DNA from: OPU3-GD-OMZ sp964515235
Lineage (GTDB): Bacteria; Pseudomonadota; Gammaproteobacteria; Methylococcales; Methylomonadaceae
Direction of reading: 5' to 3'
NCBI GenBank assembly: GCA_964515235.1
Contig: CAZEVO010000004.1
Location: 12,828-76,827, forward strand
Length of the DNA stretch: 64,000 nucleotides
Notes under the pieces: generated by a model
What the model saw: only the letters and a program-made list of their open reading frames with translations
Database searches by the model: none
What the model was told of the DNA's origin: nothing
Translations under genes and position numbers: made by a program
Shown here: piece by piece, positions 27,543-36,180 of the stretch
Numbering within the stretch: the stretch's first letter is position 1
Layout: each line of letters opens with the position of its first letter

Positions 27543-28466
27543 TTAATTTACATAATCCAGCCAATCCTGATGATCATTCCGACGTCCGCCAACATAATCA
27601 AAATATAAAGCCTGAATCTGTTCAGTAATAGCGCCTCTTGTACCGTTTCCAATCAATCTCCCATCGTACTCCCGAATCGGAGTGACTTCTGCTGCTGATC
27701 CAGTAAAAAAAGCCTCATCAGCCACATAAACTTCATCACGAGAAATACGCTTTTCTATAACCTCATAGCCATGCTCTCTAGCAATCGTCATAATAGTTTC
27801 CCGTGTAATTCCTTCCAAAGCTGATGTAGTTTCAGGTGTGAAAATCTTACCATTACGAATAATAAATAAGTTCTCACCACTGCCTTCGGCTACGAACCCC
27901 TCATGATCTAACAATAGAGCTTCGTCATAACCGGTCGACAACGCTTCTTGTAATGCTAAAATTGAATTGATGTAATTACCATTTGCTTTTGCTTTACACA
28001 TGGTACTATTCACATGATTACGCGTATATGACGACGTTCTGATCCGAATACCCTTTTCAAGATTTTCATCACCTAAATACGCCCCCCATTCCCAGGCAGC
28101 CACCATAACATGAACCTTTAAATTATCGGCTCGAAGTCCCATTCCTTCTGACCCATAAAAACACATGGTTCGAATATAAGCACTGTCAAGTTGATTCAAA
28201 CTGATCGCCTCTCGTTGCGCCTTGTTTAATTCATCTTTAGTAAAAGGTACATTCATCATCAAAATCTGTGCTGACCTAAATAACCGGTCCGTATGTTCTC
28301 GAAGCTTAAAAATGGCTGCACCCTTATCGGTGTTATACGCTCTAATACCTTCAAAAACACCAGCGCCATAATGTAAAGTATGCGTTAATACATGCACTTT
28401 CGCTTCACGCCAAGGTAGCCACTCTCCATCCATCCAGATAACACCATCTCTGTCATCCATCGTCAT
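27543..28466 (-). CDS. ilvE: Branched-chain amino acid aminotransferase
   Basis: Pyridoxal-phosphate enzyme for the last step of valine, leucine and isoleucine synthesis, 307 residues, class IV aminotransferase fold. Landmarks: LTHTLHYGAGVFEGIRAY, cofactor-lysine region MCKAKANGNYINS, EALLLDHEGFVAEGSGENLFI and EAFFTGSAAEVTPI. The ATG at 28466 is selected because GGGAG lies eight bases upstream; a GTG five codons earlier would overlap that site. It lies between glnE and the waaF remnant, matching the pseudomonad-type order. Confidence 0.95.
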   Translation of the reverse strand: MTMDDRDGVIWMDGEWLPWREAKVHVLTHTLHYGAGVFEGIRAYNTDKGAAIFKLREHTDRLFRSAQILMMNVPFTKDELNKAQREAISLNQLDSAYIRTMCFYGSEGMGLRADNLKVHVMVAAWEWGAYLGDENLEKGIRIRTSSYTRNHVNSTMCKAKANGNYINSILALQEALSTGYDEALLLDHEGFVAEGSGENLFIIRNGKIFTPETTSALEGITRETIMTIAREHGYEVIEKRISRDEVYVADEAFFTGSAAEVTPIREYDGRLIGNGTRGAITEQIQALYFDYVGGRRNDHQDWLDYVN

Positions 28467-28496
28467 TATTTTTTCTCCCACCTTATAATCCTTAAA

Positions 28497-31376
28497 TTAA
28501 CCCATTATAGCGTGCCATACAGAATGTACCTGTGAACGTAACTCAGCTACGCACGAAACCTCAACTTCTACGGTTCGACCCTGTAGAATCTGTTTATGGC
28601 TCTTAATACGATATTCACAATAAGCGCGTTGCAAAATCTCTGCATCTCTTTTAGAAATAACTCCTTTCTCATTTAAAAGTTGGAGCAATCTAATGTTATC
28701 CGTGAACGTTACTAAGTCTAAATTACTTTCAGCATAAGCTAATATACAAAATTGTACTATAAACTCGATATCGACAATACCTCCAGCCCCATGTTTTAAA
28801 TGAAACAAGACTTCATTCGGTTTAAAAAAATGATCTCGCATTTTCAACCGCATACCTAAAACTTCTTTCTTCAAGGCGACAAAATCTCTAGGCTGGCTTA
28901 AAATTTCTATACGTACAGCATCAAATCTTGCACCCACCGACCGGTCGCCAGCCACAAAACGCCCTCGAACTAAAGCCTGATGCTCCCAAGTCCATGCATT
29001 TTCTTGCTGATAAATTGCATACCCTTGTACTGAAACAACCAACAACCCGGAGTCTCCATTGGGCCGTAACCGCATATCTGACTCATACAAAACTCCTGAT
29101 AATAATTTGCTATTTAACAACAATAAGATCTTTTGTCCTAACCGTGCATAAAACTCAACCACACTAATCGCTCTTAACCCATCAGTCAAAGCTCGCTCGT
29201 TGGCGCAATGATATAAAAACACCATATCTAAGTCTGAGCCATACCCCAACTCATAACCACCTAATTTCCCGAGCCCTATGACTGCAAAACCACTAGACTC
29301 TATATCACAGCCTTCAGGTCGTCCGTGTTTTTGAGCTAATAAACGCCAAGCTGAGTTAACAACTTCTTCTAAAACCACTTCTGCAAGTGCCGTTAAATAG
29401 TCACTAACTTTCATCACAGGTATAACACCCATAATGTCAGCGGCTGCCACACGAAGCATATTAATCTGCTTAAAACGACGTAAATCATTCATTAATATCT
29501 CAGTGTCATTACTCTTATTTTTTGCCAGCAGTAGAGCTAAATCTGCATTTAACTTCTCTTTTGACAGCGGTTCATATAATGTCCGAGCATCCAATAACTC
29601 ATCAAATAGAATAGGATAGGTAGCTATTTGTTCGGCAATCCAAGGACTGGCTGCCGTTAATTTAATCAAATGCGTTAATGCTTTTGGGTTTTCAATCAAC
29701 AATGCAAAATAAACATTACGACCAGCGACTTTCGACAACAATCCTAATAATCGAACCAAGGTTTCATCTTGATTCATGACCTGTCCGGTTTGTTCTATTA
29801 CTAAAGGAACTAAGCGGTCTAAGGTTTCAGCACCTTTAGTCGTTAATCGTCTAACTATCGGTGATTCTCTAAATTTTCTCACCCGAACTAACAGGTCTTC
29901 AACATCCCTATAGCCCAAATTGAGCCAACCGTTCTTTAAAATCTCATCATCTGCAATCCCAAGCCAAAGCGACAAACCCTCACTCCTTTTATCAGTCGCG
30001 CCAGAAAAAACCTGTCCAAAAATTTCTGAAACCTGATGACGATATCGCTCTAAAACAGCCAAAAAATCGCTCCAATTATCAAACCCCATTGAATAAACTA
30101 ACAACATTCTTCTTTGACTTGTTTGCGGCAAATCATGGGTTTGTTCATCCCGATATTGTTGTATGCGATTTTCCGTTTTTCTCAGAAAAAGATAAGCTGC
30201 CCGTAATATCTCAGCTTCCTGTTCGGGCAATAACCCTATCCTTTTTAATCGATCTAAAACAATAAGTAATTGGCCATGCTGTAAAACAATCTCTGTACCC
30301 CCCCTGATTAACTGAAAAGATTGCACCACAAATTCAACTTCTCTAATTCCACCGTCACCCAACTTAATGTTATCAATCTTACCTTTAGCAATCAGTTTTT
30401 CTTTGATCTTATATTTAATGCGGCGAAGTTCCTCAAAAGCCCCATAGTCTAAATAACGCCGATACACAAACCGGTTAAGTATTGACATCAACAATTTCCC
30501 CGAACCTGCATCGCCAGCAATTACACGCGCCTTAACCATGGCATAACGCTCCCATTCACGAGCTTGGGTGAAATAATAATTTTCCAGCCCTAAAAAACTC
30601 ATAACCCAAGGGCCACTGGCTCCAAAAGGTCTTAACCGTGTATCCACTCGATACACGAATCCATCTACGGTTACCTCAGATAAAACACGAGTAAGTTTTT
30701 TAGCCAGTCGAGAAAAAAAATCACTGTAATCTAAATGCTTCCTCCCTGCCGTTAATTCCCCTGCTTCGGCGTAGCAATAAATCAAATCAATATCTGAGGA
30801 AAAATTGAGTTCTTTACCTCCTAGTTTACCCATTGCCAAAACAATTAGGCGCTGCTCCTTACCATTTAATAAAGTAGGCGTCCCCCATTGCTTTGTGGCT
30901 TGTGCATGCAGAAAATCAAGTGCATACTGAACACAGGCATCGGCTAATGCCGACAAATCTAATAATGTTTCTTCAACAGAGGCCCAGCCGGTAATATCGC
31001 GCCATGTAATTCTGACCATTTCACATCGGCGAAACCGCCTGAGTAATACCATTAATTCTACTTCACTGGCCACCGTATGAGACGCTAATCGTTGTGTATA
31101 AAAATCCTCATGATTAATGGCAGTAAATAACGTTTCTCCCATAACCAGATCAGACCATAACGTAGGATCTTTGATACAACTTTCAGCAACAAATTGACTG
31201 GAACCGCATACTTTAATAACCGATTGAATAAATTCATCGCCAACCGGTACTTTGAACCCTCCTTCATCCATACGGCTACACCATTGTCTAAAGGGGGCTT
31301 CTAACTCTTTTTTTATCGACTCAGGCAATTGTGCTATGACCGATTCAAATTGACTTACAAATGAAACCTTATGCAT
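28497..31376 (-). CDS. glnE: Bifunctional glutamine synthetase adenylyltransferase/deadenylase
   Basis: Controls glutamine synthetase by attaching and removing AMP in response to PII. The 959-residue protein carries two nucleotidyltransferase domains: an N-terminal adenylyl-removing one with GKLGGKELNFSSDIDLIYCY and a C-terminal adenylyl transferase one with GLGKLGGYELGYGSDLDMVFLYH; each has a GxGG-like loop and paired acidic residues. The ATG at 31376 follows GGAGG by five bases; a TTG five codons earlier also has a plausible site. Length is normal. Confidence 0.96.
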   Translation of the reverse strand: MHKVSFVSQFESVIAQLPESIKKELEAPFRQWCSRMDEGGFKVPVGDEFIQSVIKVCGSSQFVAESCIKDPTLWSDLVMGETLFTAINHEDFYTQRLASHTVASEVELMVLLRRFRRCEMVRITWRDITGWASVEETLLDLSALADACVQYALDFLHAQATKQWGTPTLLNGKEQRLIVLAMGKLGGKELNFSSDIDLIYCYAEAGELTAGRKHLDYSDFFSRLAKKLTRVLSEVTVDGFVYRVDTRLRPFGASGPWVMSFLGLENYYFTQAREWERYAMVKARVIAGDAGSGKLLMSILNRFVYRRYLDYGAFEELRRIKYKIKEKLIAKGKIDNIKLGDGGIREVEFVVQSFQLIRGGTEIVLQHGQLLIVLDRLKRIGLLPEQEAEILRAAYLFLRKTENRIQQYRDEQTHDLPQTSQRRMLLVYSMGFDNWSDFLAVLERYRHQVSEIFGQVFSGATDKRSEGLSLWLGIADDEILKNGWLNLGYRDVEDLLVRVRKFRESPIVRRLTTKGAETLDRLVPLVIEQTGQVMNQDETLVRLLGLLSKVAGRNVYFALLIENPKALTHLIKLTAASPWIAEQIATYPILFDELLDARTLYEPLSKEKLNADLALLLAKNKSNDTEILMNDLRRFKQINMLRVAAADIMGVIPVMKVSDYLTALAEVVLEEVVNSAWRLLAQKHGRPEGCDIESSGFAVIGLGKLGGYELGYGSDLDMVFLYHCANERALTDGLRAISVVEFYARLGQKILLLLNSKLLSGVLYESDMRLRPNGDSGLLVVSVQGYAIYQQENAWTWEHQALVRGRFVAGDRSVGARFDAVRIEILSQPRDFVALKKEVLGMRLKMRDHFFKPNEVLFHLKHGAGGIVDIEFIVQFCILAYAESNLDLVTFTDNIRLLQLLNEKGVISKRDAEILQRAYCEYRIKSHKQILQGRTVEVEVSCVAELRSQVHSVWHAIMG

Positions 31377-31517
31377 TTTTACCTCCTTCAATTGTTCTCC
31401 TTAAAACAAACTTGTAGCTTTCAGGTTATTAGAAAAACACTGGCTGGTAAGCCAATCTGGAAAATGATAAAGTACTGCTAAGATTTTATCTGCTTTTTAC
31501 CTTGCTGTGAAAATACT

Positions 31518-31967
31518 ATGAAAATAACAAAACAACGGCTCAGCGTATTTTTTTATTCGTTAGCTCTCACATTACTGTTAACTGCCTGCTCAGATGACAG
31601 CCCTAAAGAAACAACACCGACCTCTTCAACGATCGTTGGATCCGTAGAAAAAATGGACTTTGACCACGAACATAGTAAAGCAAGAGATATGGACAAACAC
31701 CCTTTCGAACACACGTTTGCCCAGCAGTGTGTTGCTCGAGAACTCCAAAACTCAATCAATAAAGACATAGACCAAGCACGTTTTAAAAAACCATGCATGT
31801 GTATCGCGACTTATATGATGAAAGACTTAACAGCAAAAGAAGCCCAAAAATTTCTCAGGGAAAAAAAGCATACCCAATCACTGCGAATACGCTACGACAA
31901 TGCCGCCTTCCATTGTCTACAACAAAAACAAGCACCCCGATCACCGACTATTTTTAAAACCCGGTGA
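31518..31967 (+). CDS. Cysteine-containing lipoprotein (unknown)
   Basis: Predicted lipoprotein of 149 residues: signal peptide ending in the lipobox LLTAC (Cys24), a polar linker, then a domain with Cys71, a C-x-C pair (Cys93, Cys95) and Cys133, spaced in ARELQ...KKPCMCIATYMMKDL...AAFHCLQQ. The domain could form two disulfides or bind a metal. It is divergent from glnE and convergent with the buf copper-peptide operon, 56 bases away. I do not recognise a named family. Confidence 0.7.
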   Translation: MKITKQRLSVFFYSLALTLLLTACSDDSPKETTPTSSTIVGSVEKMDFDHEHSKARDMDKHPFEHTFAQQCVARELQNSINKDIDQARFKKPCMCIATYMMKDLTAKEAQKFLREKKHTQSLRIRYDNAAFHCLQQKQAPRSPTIFKTR

Positions 31968-32023
31968 CCGAAAATCACTAACTCACCACGACACCTGCTA
32001 TCAACCTGAAATCCACTCTGGTT

Positions 32024-32791
32024 TTACGGTTGATAGACAATACCTCTAGCTGCCAAGTTCTGTAGAATTTCCAACCCGCCGTTATAAATAACTCCGGGTT
32101 TAAAATCAGCAAACTCCCCTGACAAACCCTTCAAACAATCATCCAGCAACCAAACTGGCTGTTGTTGTAGTAGTTGAAGTAATCGAAATGTAAGCGCCGT
32201 CATTTCTATAAAATTAACATCTAAATCATTGTCACGATAAACCAGTAAAAAAGTAGCTGCCTCAGGTGGCTGTTGCGGCATAAAATCTGAACAAATTAAA
32301 TGCACTGGATATTGATAAGCCAGCGGCCAAGCCAAAGGTGATAATGCAATTTCAGTTGTTAGCGGGGCTTGAGTTAATTCGTCACTCACTTTCGGTTGCT
32401 CATCCAATGAAATAGCTAATGCCATTTCAACCCACTCATAATGCGCCAATTCCAAAATGAATGGATGGTCCTCTACCAATGGAACACGCTCATCCTGAAG
32501 GTAGGACAAAAATTCTTCTGGTATTTCTGAAAAATACGGTGTTTTGCTGTGATGGACTAAAAAATAATCTTGACACAATGCTTTCCAAGCATCGTTATCA
32601 ATAATGGATCGCAAAACAGGAAAGCTTGTCTCCAGAAAACTACTAATATTGTTAAACATGAGTTCACGATGAATATCAATACGCTCAGGAACAACACCCT
32701 CTGGGACTGAACAAGCCTTAGGATTTCTTAAATAATCAGTGAATGCCGCCTGCTTCTGCTGAAAAGAAAAAACACCGTCCTTATCTACCAT
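32024..32791 (-). CDS. DUF2063 protein, bufferin-maturation partner BufC-like
   Basis: Protein of 255 residues. Its N-terminal domain is DUF2063 (QQKQAAFTDYLRNP, ERIDIHRELMFNNISSFLETSFPVLR), the partner or recognition subunit that accompanies DUF692 enzymes, as in MbnC and HvfC. The C-terminal part is a less conserved HvfC-type domain. Start is the ATG at 32791, overlapping the end of the DUF692 gene by 11 bases; a longer frame start upstream would overlap far more. Function in recruiting the precursor peptide is inferred from the family. Confidence 0.88.
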   Translation of the reverse strand: MVDKDGVFSFQQKQAAFTDYLRNPKACSVPEGVVPERIDIHRELMFNNISSFLETSFPVLRSIIDNDAWKALCQDYFLVHHSKTPYFSEIPEEFLSYLQDERVPLVEDHPFILELAHYEWVEMALAISLDEQPKVSDELTQAPLTTEIALSPLAWPLAYQYPVHLICSDFMPQQPPEAATFLLVYRDNDLDVNFIEMTALTFRLLQLLQQQPVWLLDDCLKGLSGEFADFKPGVIYNGGLEILQNLAARGIVYQP

Positions 32792-33638
32792 CACTTTTTT
32801 CTCGTATTGATCGCTGATAATCAGTTTGTATATTCTTAATCGCCCGAACTTCACTTAGAAGCTCATTGACCTCAGGAATATTAAAATCACGCTCTAACAG
32901 CGTTGGAAAAACACCGAATAAGCGATAGGCCTGCAATAATAGCGACCAAACAGGATCAACAATTTCAGCGCCATGGGTATCGACTAAAAAGTCTTCCGAT
33001 TCAACGTAATGTCCTGCCACATGTCCATAAGCAATACGTTCACCTGGAATTGCTTTTAAAAAATCTTCCGGGTCATATTTATGATTAATGCTATTAACAT
33101 AAATATTGTTTATATCTAGTAGCACGTCACAATCAGCCTCCTCAACAACCGCATTAAAGAATTCTATTTCTGAAAGCTCATCACTAGGTACTGCATAATA
33201 CGAAGCATTTTCAATAGCAATTCTTTGCTCTAAAATATCTTGAACACGACGTATACGTGCTGCAACATAATCAACCGCCTCGCTAGTAAATGGAATTGGT
33301 AGCAAGTCATATAAATGACCCTGATGACTACAATAACTTAAATGCTCACTGTACAATTTGACTTGATGGGTTTGAAGAAAATTCTTAATTTCCCTGACAA
33401 ATACTTCGTCCAATGGGTCTGCACTACCGATAGACAGCGACAACCCATGACAAAGAAAAGGGAAGCGCTCAGTCATTGATCGAAATTGCTTACCTGCCTT
33501 ACCTCCTAAAGTAATCCAGTTTTCCGGTGCAACCTCGTAAAAATCGATCCCTTCGGGGGGTTGATCAGCGATCGTATGCATGAACGATCGCCGTAAACCA
33601 AGCCCTGCTCCGGTAACCGGAAAACCTCGATTATCCAT
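32781..33638 (-). CDS. DUF692 multinuclear-iron peptide-modifying enzyme BufB-like
   Basis: TIM-barrel DUF692 enzyme of 285 residues, related to MbnB, HvfB and BufB, which modify cysteines of ribosomal peptides with Fe and O2. Likely metal or active-site residues are present in the expected order: His64, SEHLSY (Glu98, His99), IENAS (Glu143), DINNIYVN (Asp175), YGHVAGH (His206, His210), DTHG (Asp220, His222) and LLERD (Glu249). It lies between the Cys-rich precursor (12-base gap) and the DUF2063 partner. Substrate is inferred to be the upstream peptide. Confidence 0.92.
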   Translation of the reverse strand: MDNRGFPVTGAGLGLRRSFMHTIADQPPEGIDFYEVAPENWITLGGKAGKQFRSMTERFPFLCHGLSLSIGSADPLDEVFVREIKNFLQTHQVKLYSEHLSYCSHQGHLYDLLPIPFTSEAVDYVAARIRRVQDILEQRIAIENASYYAVPSDELSEIEFFNAVVEEADCDVLLDINNIYVNSINHKYDPEDFLKAIPGERIAYGHVAGHYVESEDFLVDTHGAEIVDPVWSLLLQAYRLFGVFPTLLERDFNIPEVNELLSEVRAIKNIQTDYQRSIREKSDGR

Positions 33639-33650
33639 AAAAAGAAAAAA

Positions 33651-33971
33651 TTATCTTTTCCCTACACACTTACCTTCTGTTGGCATTTTAGGTGCATCGC
33701 CCATCATCTCAGCACCGCACTGACCTTCCCCACAAGAACCTTCTTTCATTCCTGCTTTGGCACCACATTTCATTTCACTTTTCTTCATACCCTTCATCTT
33801 GGCACCACACTTCATTTCACCTTGCTTTGCCTCTGCAAGTTGCATATAGCCACCTGAAAGTTCACTGATGCCAAAAGGATTAACTTCCGCACTAACAGTC
33901 GTAGTGCCTAAAGAAGAAACTATCGCAGTGCCTAATGCGGCGGCCAATGGTGTTTTATTTAACTTTTTCAT
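33651..33971 (-). CDS. Cys-rich secreted precursor peptide (bufferin/HvfA type)
   Basis: Predicted 106-residue secreted peptide: signal peptide to about residue 28 (cleavage after TVSA), then a Lys/Gly/Met-rich region with five cysteines (55, 69, 80, 85, 102) in EMKCGAK, EMKCGAK, GSCGEGQCG and EGKCVGK contexts, similar to EGKCG repeats of HvfA. It heads the operon with a GAGGA ribosome site six bases before the ATG. Post-translationally modified cysteines would bind copper. It may be called a BufA1-like bufferin; exact subclass is uncertain. Confidence 0.85.
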   Translation of the reverse strand: MKKLNKTPLAAALGTAIVSSLGTTTVSAEVNPFGISELSGGYMQLAEAKQGEMKCGAKMKGMKKSEMKCGAKAGMKEGSCGEGQCGAEMMGDAPKMPTEGKCVGKR

Positions 33972-34056
33972 TTCTGATCCTCTACAAATTTTAATAGTAC
34001 GGTTTTACATTGTATCTTAGATTTTAACAACTGTATTGCGGCCATTTGTCGCGTAA

Positions 34057-34081
34057 CATCTTAACTTAAATCTTTAAGATG
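34057..34081. repeat. Inverted repeat upstream of the buf operon
   Basis: CATCTTAA (34057-34064) and TTAAGATG (34074-34081) form an 8-bp dyad with a 9-base loop. It lies about 85 bases before the precursor start and about 100 bases after nth. No T-tract follows on the minus strand, so it is not a typical terminator; an operator is possible. No CueR- or CsoR-type site was recognised. Confidence 0.3.
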
Positions 34082-34179
34082 ATATTATGACAATTTGTTT
34101 TATCGGGCCACTTAACAATCCCAGAACTTTACATAATGCGTTCAATTAAATATTTTTTACTACACGATTAAGCAAAACA

Positions 34180-34815
34180 CTAAATTGATATTTTCTCTGT
34201 TGATTCACATAAATCTTCTATAACACAACTCCCGCAACGCGGCTTTCTGGCGATACAAGTATAACGACCATGTAAGATTAACAAATGATGCGCATCAAGT
34301 TTATGATGCTTTGGAACATTTTTATCTAATTTCTTTTCAACCGCCAACACTGTTTTACCCCGTGCTATGCGTGTCCGATTGGAAACCCTAAAAATATGCG
34401 TATCCACAGCAATAGTTGGATAACCAAAGGCCGTATTCAGTACCACATTAGCAGTTTTACGCCCGACACCGGGCAAAGCCTCAAGTTCCTCTCTCGTTTG
34501 TGGCACTTCACTGTTGTGATGATCGACTAACCGTTGGCAAAGTTTGATTATATTTGTTGCTTTAGTATTAAAAAGACCAATCGTCTTGATATAACTTTTC
34601 AAATTTTGCTCGCCTAAAAGCAATAGCGCTTCCGGTGTATTAGCCTGGGCAAATAATTTTACCGTCGCTTTATTGACACTTTTATCGGTAGCTTGCGCAG
34701 ACAACACAACAGCAATCAGTAACTCAAAAGCCGTGGCGTAAAGAAGCTCTGTTTTAGGCTCCGGAATTGCTCTCGCTAAACGATCAAAAATAATTCTACG
34801 TTTTTCTTGATTCAT
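34180..34815 (-). CDS. nth: Endonuclease III
   Basis: DNA glycosylase/AP lyase for oxidised pyrimidines, 211 residues. Catalytic Lys120 (in LPGVGRKTANVV, the helix-hairpin-helix) and Asp138 (in VDTHIFRV) are present, as is the 4Fe-4S cluster motif Cys187-x6-Cys194-x2-Cys197-x5-Cys203. It is the last gene after rsxE, matching the E. coli rsx-nth order, with a 34-base gap. Confidence 0.97.
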   Translation of the reverse strand: MNQEKRRIIFDRLARAIPEPKTELLYATAFELLIAVVLSAQATDKSVNKATVKLFAQANTPEALLLLGEQNLKSYIKTIGLFNTKATNIIKLCQRLVDHHNSEVPQTREELEALPGVGRKTANVVLNTAFGYPTIAVDTHIFRVSNRTRIARGKTVLAVEKKLDKNVPKHHKLDAHHLLILHGRYTCIARKPRCGSCVIEDLCESTEKISI

Positions 34816-34849
34816 TATAAATTACCACACGTACAAGTTACCTAAAAAA

Positions 34850-35536
34850 CTAATTCATTTTATCTGCTAACTTGACGTTGACTTCATTTCGCTGCATCTT
34901 AAACTGAATATCTATAGTGTTTCTGAGAGCGATCAACAACCCCAAGCTTATAAAAGCTCCTGGCGGCAAAATAGCTAAAAGCATGCCTGAATAATCTTCA
35001 AAAAGGAATATAGTCCAACTTTCTGCAGACGGACCAAACATTAATTCTGCCCCTGACAATAAGGTACCGATACCTAGAATCTCGCGCACACTTCCCAAAA
35101 TTACCAATACCACCGTGAAACCTAGCCCCATGAAAAGACCATCCCAAAAAGCTTTATATGGCGAGTTCCTAAAAGCAAACGATTCCGCTCGACCAATAAT
35201 GGCGCAATTGGTCACAATCAAAGGAATAAATATACCTAACACTTTATAGAGTTCAAAAAAATAAGCTTTCATCATCAGTTCAATGACTGTCACAATTGAA
35301 GCGATAATTAAAACAAAAACAGGTAATCGGATTGCATTGGGAATCATTTTTCGAACCATAGCGACCACAACATTTGAACAAACCAGCGTGATAGTCGTAG
35401 CCACCCCTAACCCTAAACTATTAATTAAGGTGTTACTCACCGCCAATAATGGGCATAACCCTAACAAAGCCACAAAAGCCTGATTATTAGACCATAGGCC
35501 TTCTTTAATTAATTGACTGTACTGCTCCCAAGCCAT
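34850..35536 (-). CDS. rsxE: Rsx/Rnf electron transport subunit E
   Basis: Integral inner-membrane subunit of the Rsx (Rnf-type) complex, 228 residues, about six hydrophobic segments. RnfE/NqrD-family motifs include NNQAFVALLGLCPLLAVSNT, GTNCAIIGRAESFA-like TNCAIIGRAE, and FLPPGAF-like ILPPGAFISLGLLIA. The ATG at 35536 (MAWEQYSQLIKEGLW) is chosen over a TTG five codons upstream that overlaps the rsxG stop. Rsx reduces the SoxR sensor in E. coli; Rnf couples ferredoxin and NAD to an ion gradient. Confidence 0.95.
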   Translation of the reverse strand: MAWEQYSQLIKEGLWSNNQAFVALLGLCPLLAVSNTLINSLGLGVATTITLVCSNVVVAMVRKMIPNAIRLPVFVLIIASIVTVIELMMKAYFFELYKVLGIFIPLIVTNCAIIGRAESFAFRNSPYKAFWDGLFMGLGFTVVLVILGSVREILGIGTLLSGAELMFGPSAESWTIFLFEDYSGMLLAILPPGAFISLGLLIALRNTIDIQFKMQRNEVNVKLADKMN

Positions 35537-35547
35537 AATTATTATTT

Positions 35548-36180
35548 TCAACCTTCAGTTTGTTTCAGAAGAAATAATTCATTTTTGTGCGCTTCAAAAA
35601 AAATCACTGTTTTTTTCACCATCTTCACGATTGCACGAGGCGTGATGGTCGCTCCTGTAAGTTGATCAAACCGCCCGCCATCACGTTTTACCCGCCATTG
35701 CGACTCTGGTTGTATCGCTAAAGACTGCCCCTTAAAAAGATTAATCCAATCTGAACGCTCAATTTCTATTTTATCACCTAACCCCGGGGTTTCATGATGG
35801 TCCACTACTCGAACAGACAAAATCACTCCTTCTTTCGTAATCGCTACCAATAATTTTATTTTGCCGTTATAGCCATCAGGCGCAACAGCTGGAATAACAA
35901 CCGCAACAGGCCAGCCATCTTTTCTAAACCGATAAATCGTTATCGAACCTTCTGCGGTAAGACCTGACCCTGTCCATTCCAGAGTATCATTCATAACATC
36001 ATTGTTATAGGAATTCACAGGTAATAACGCTGATAATTGTTTTATTAATGCAGCGCGTTCATTTTCAATGATTGTCGTCTGACTTACATTATAAACCGTT
36101 GTCACTGCACCAACCCCTACAATAGCAAACAAACCTATAATCACAGCCATCATCAAGGACTGCCGAATACTCCCCATCAA
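35548..36180 (-). CDS. rsxG: Rsx/Rnf electron transport subunit G
   Basis: Periplasm-facing flavoprotein of the Rsx complex, 210 residues, with an N-terminal membrane anchor (about 9-30) and the FMN-binding domain. The covalent FMN attachment site is TGAT in QLTGATITPRAIVK, with Thr178 as the linkage residue. The HHETPGLGDKIE segment is also a family hallmark. It overlaps rsxD by four bases and continues to rsxE. Confidence 0.95.
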   Translation of the reverse strand: MMGSIRQSLMMAVIIGLFAIVGVGAVTTVYNVSQTTIIENERAALIKQLSALLPVNSYNNDVMNDTLEWTGSGLTAEGSITIYRFRKDGWPVAVVIPAVAPDGYNGKIKLLVAITKEGVILSVRVVDHHETPGLGDKIEIERSDWINLFKGQSLAIQPESQWRVKRDGGRFDQLTGATITPRAIVKMVKKTVIFFEAHKNELFLLKQTEG

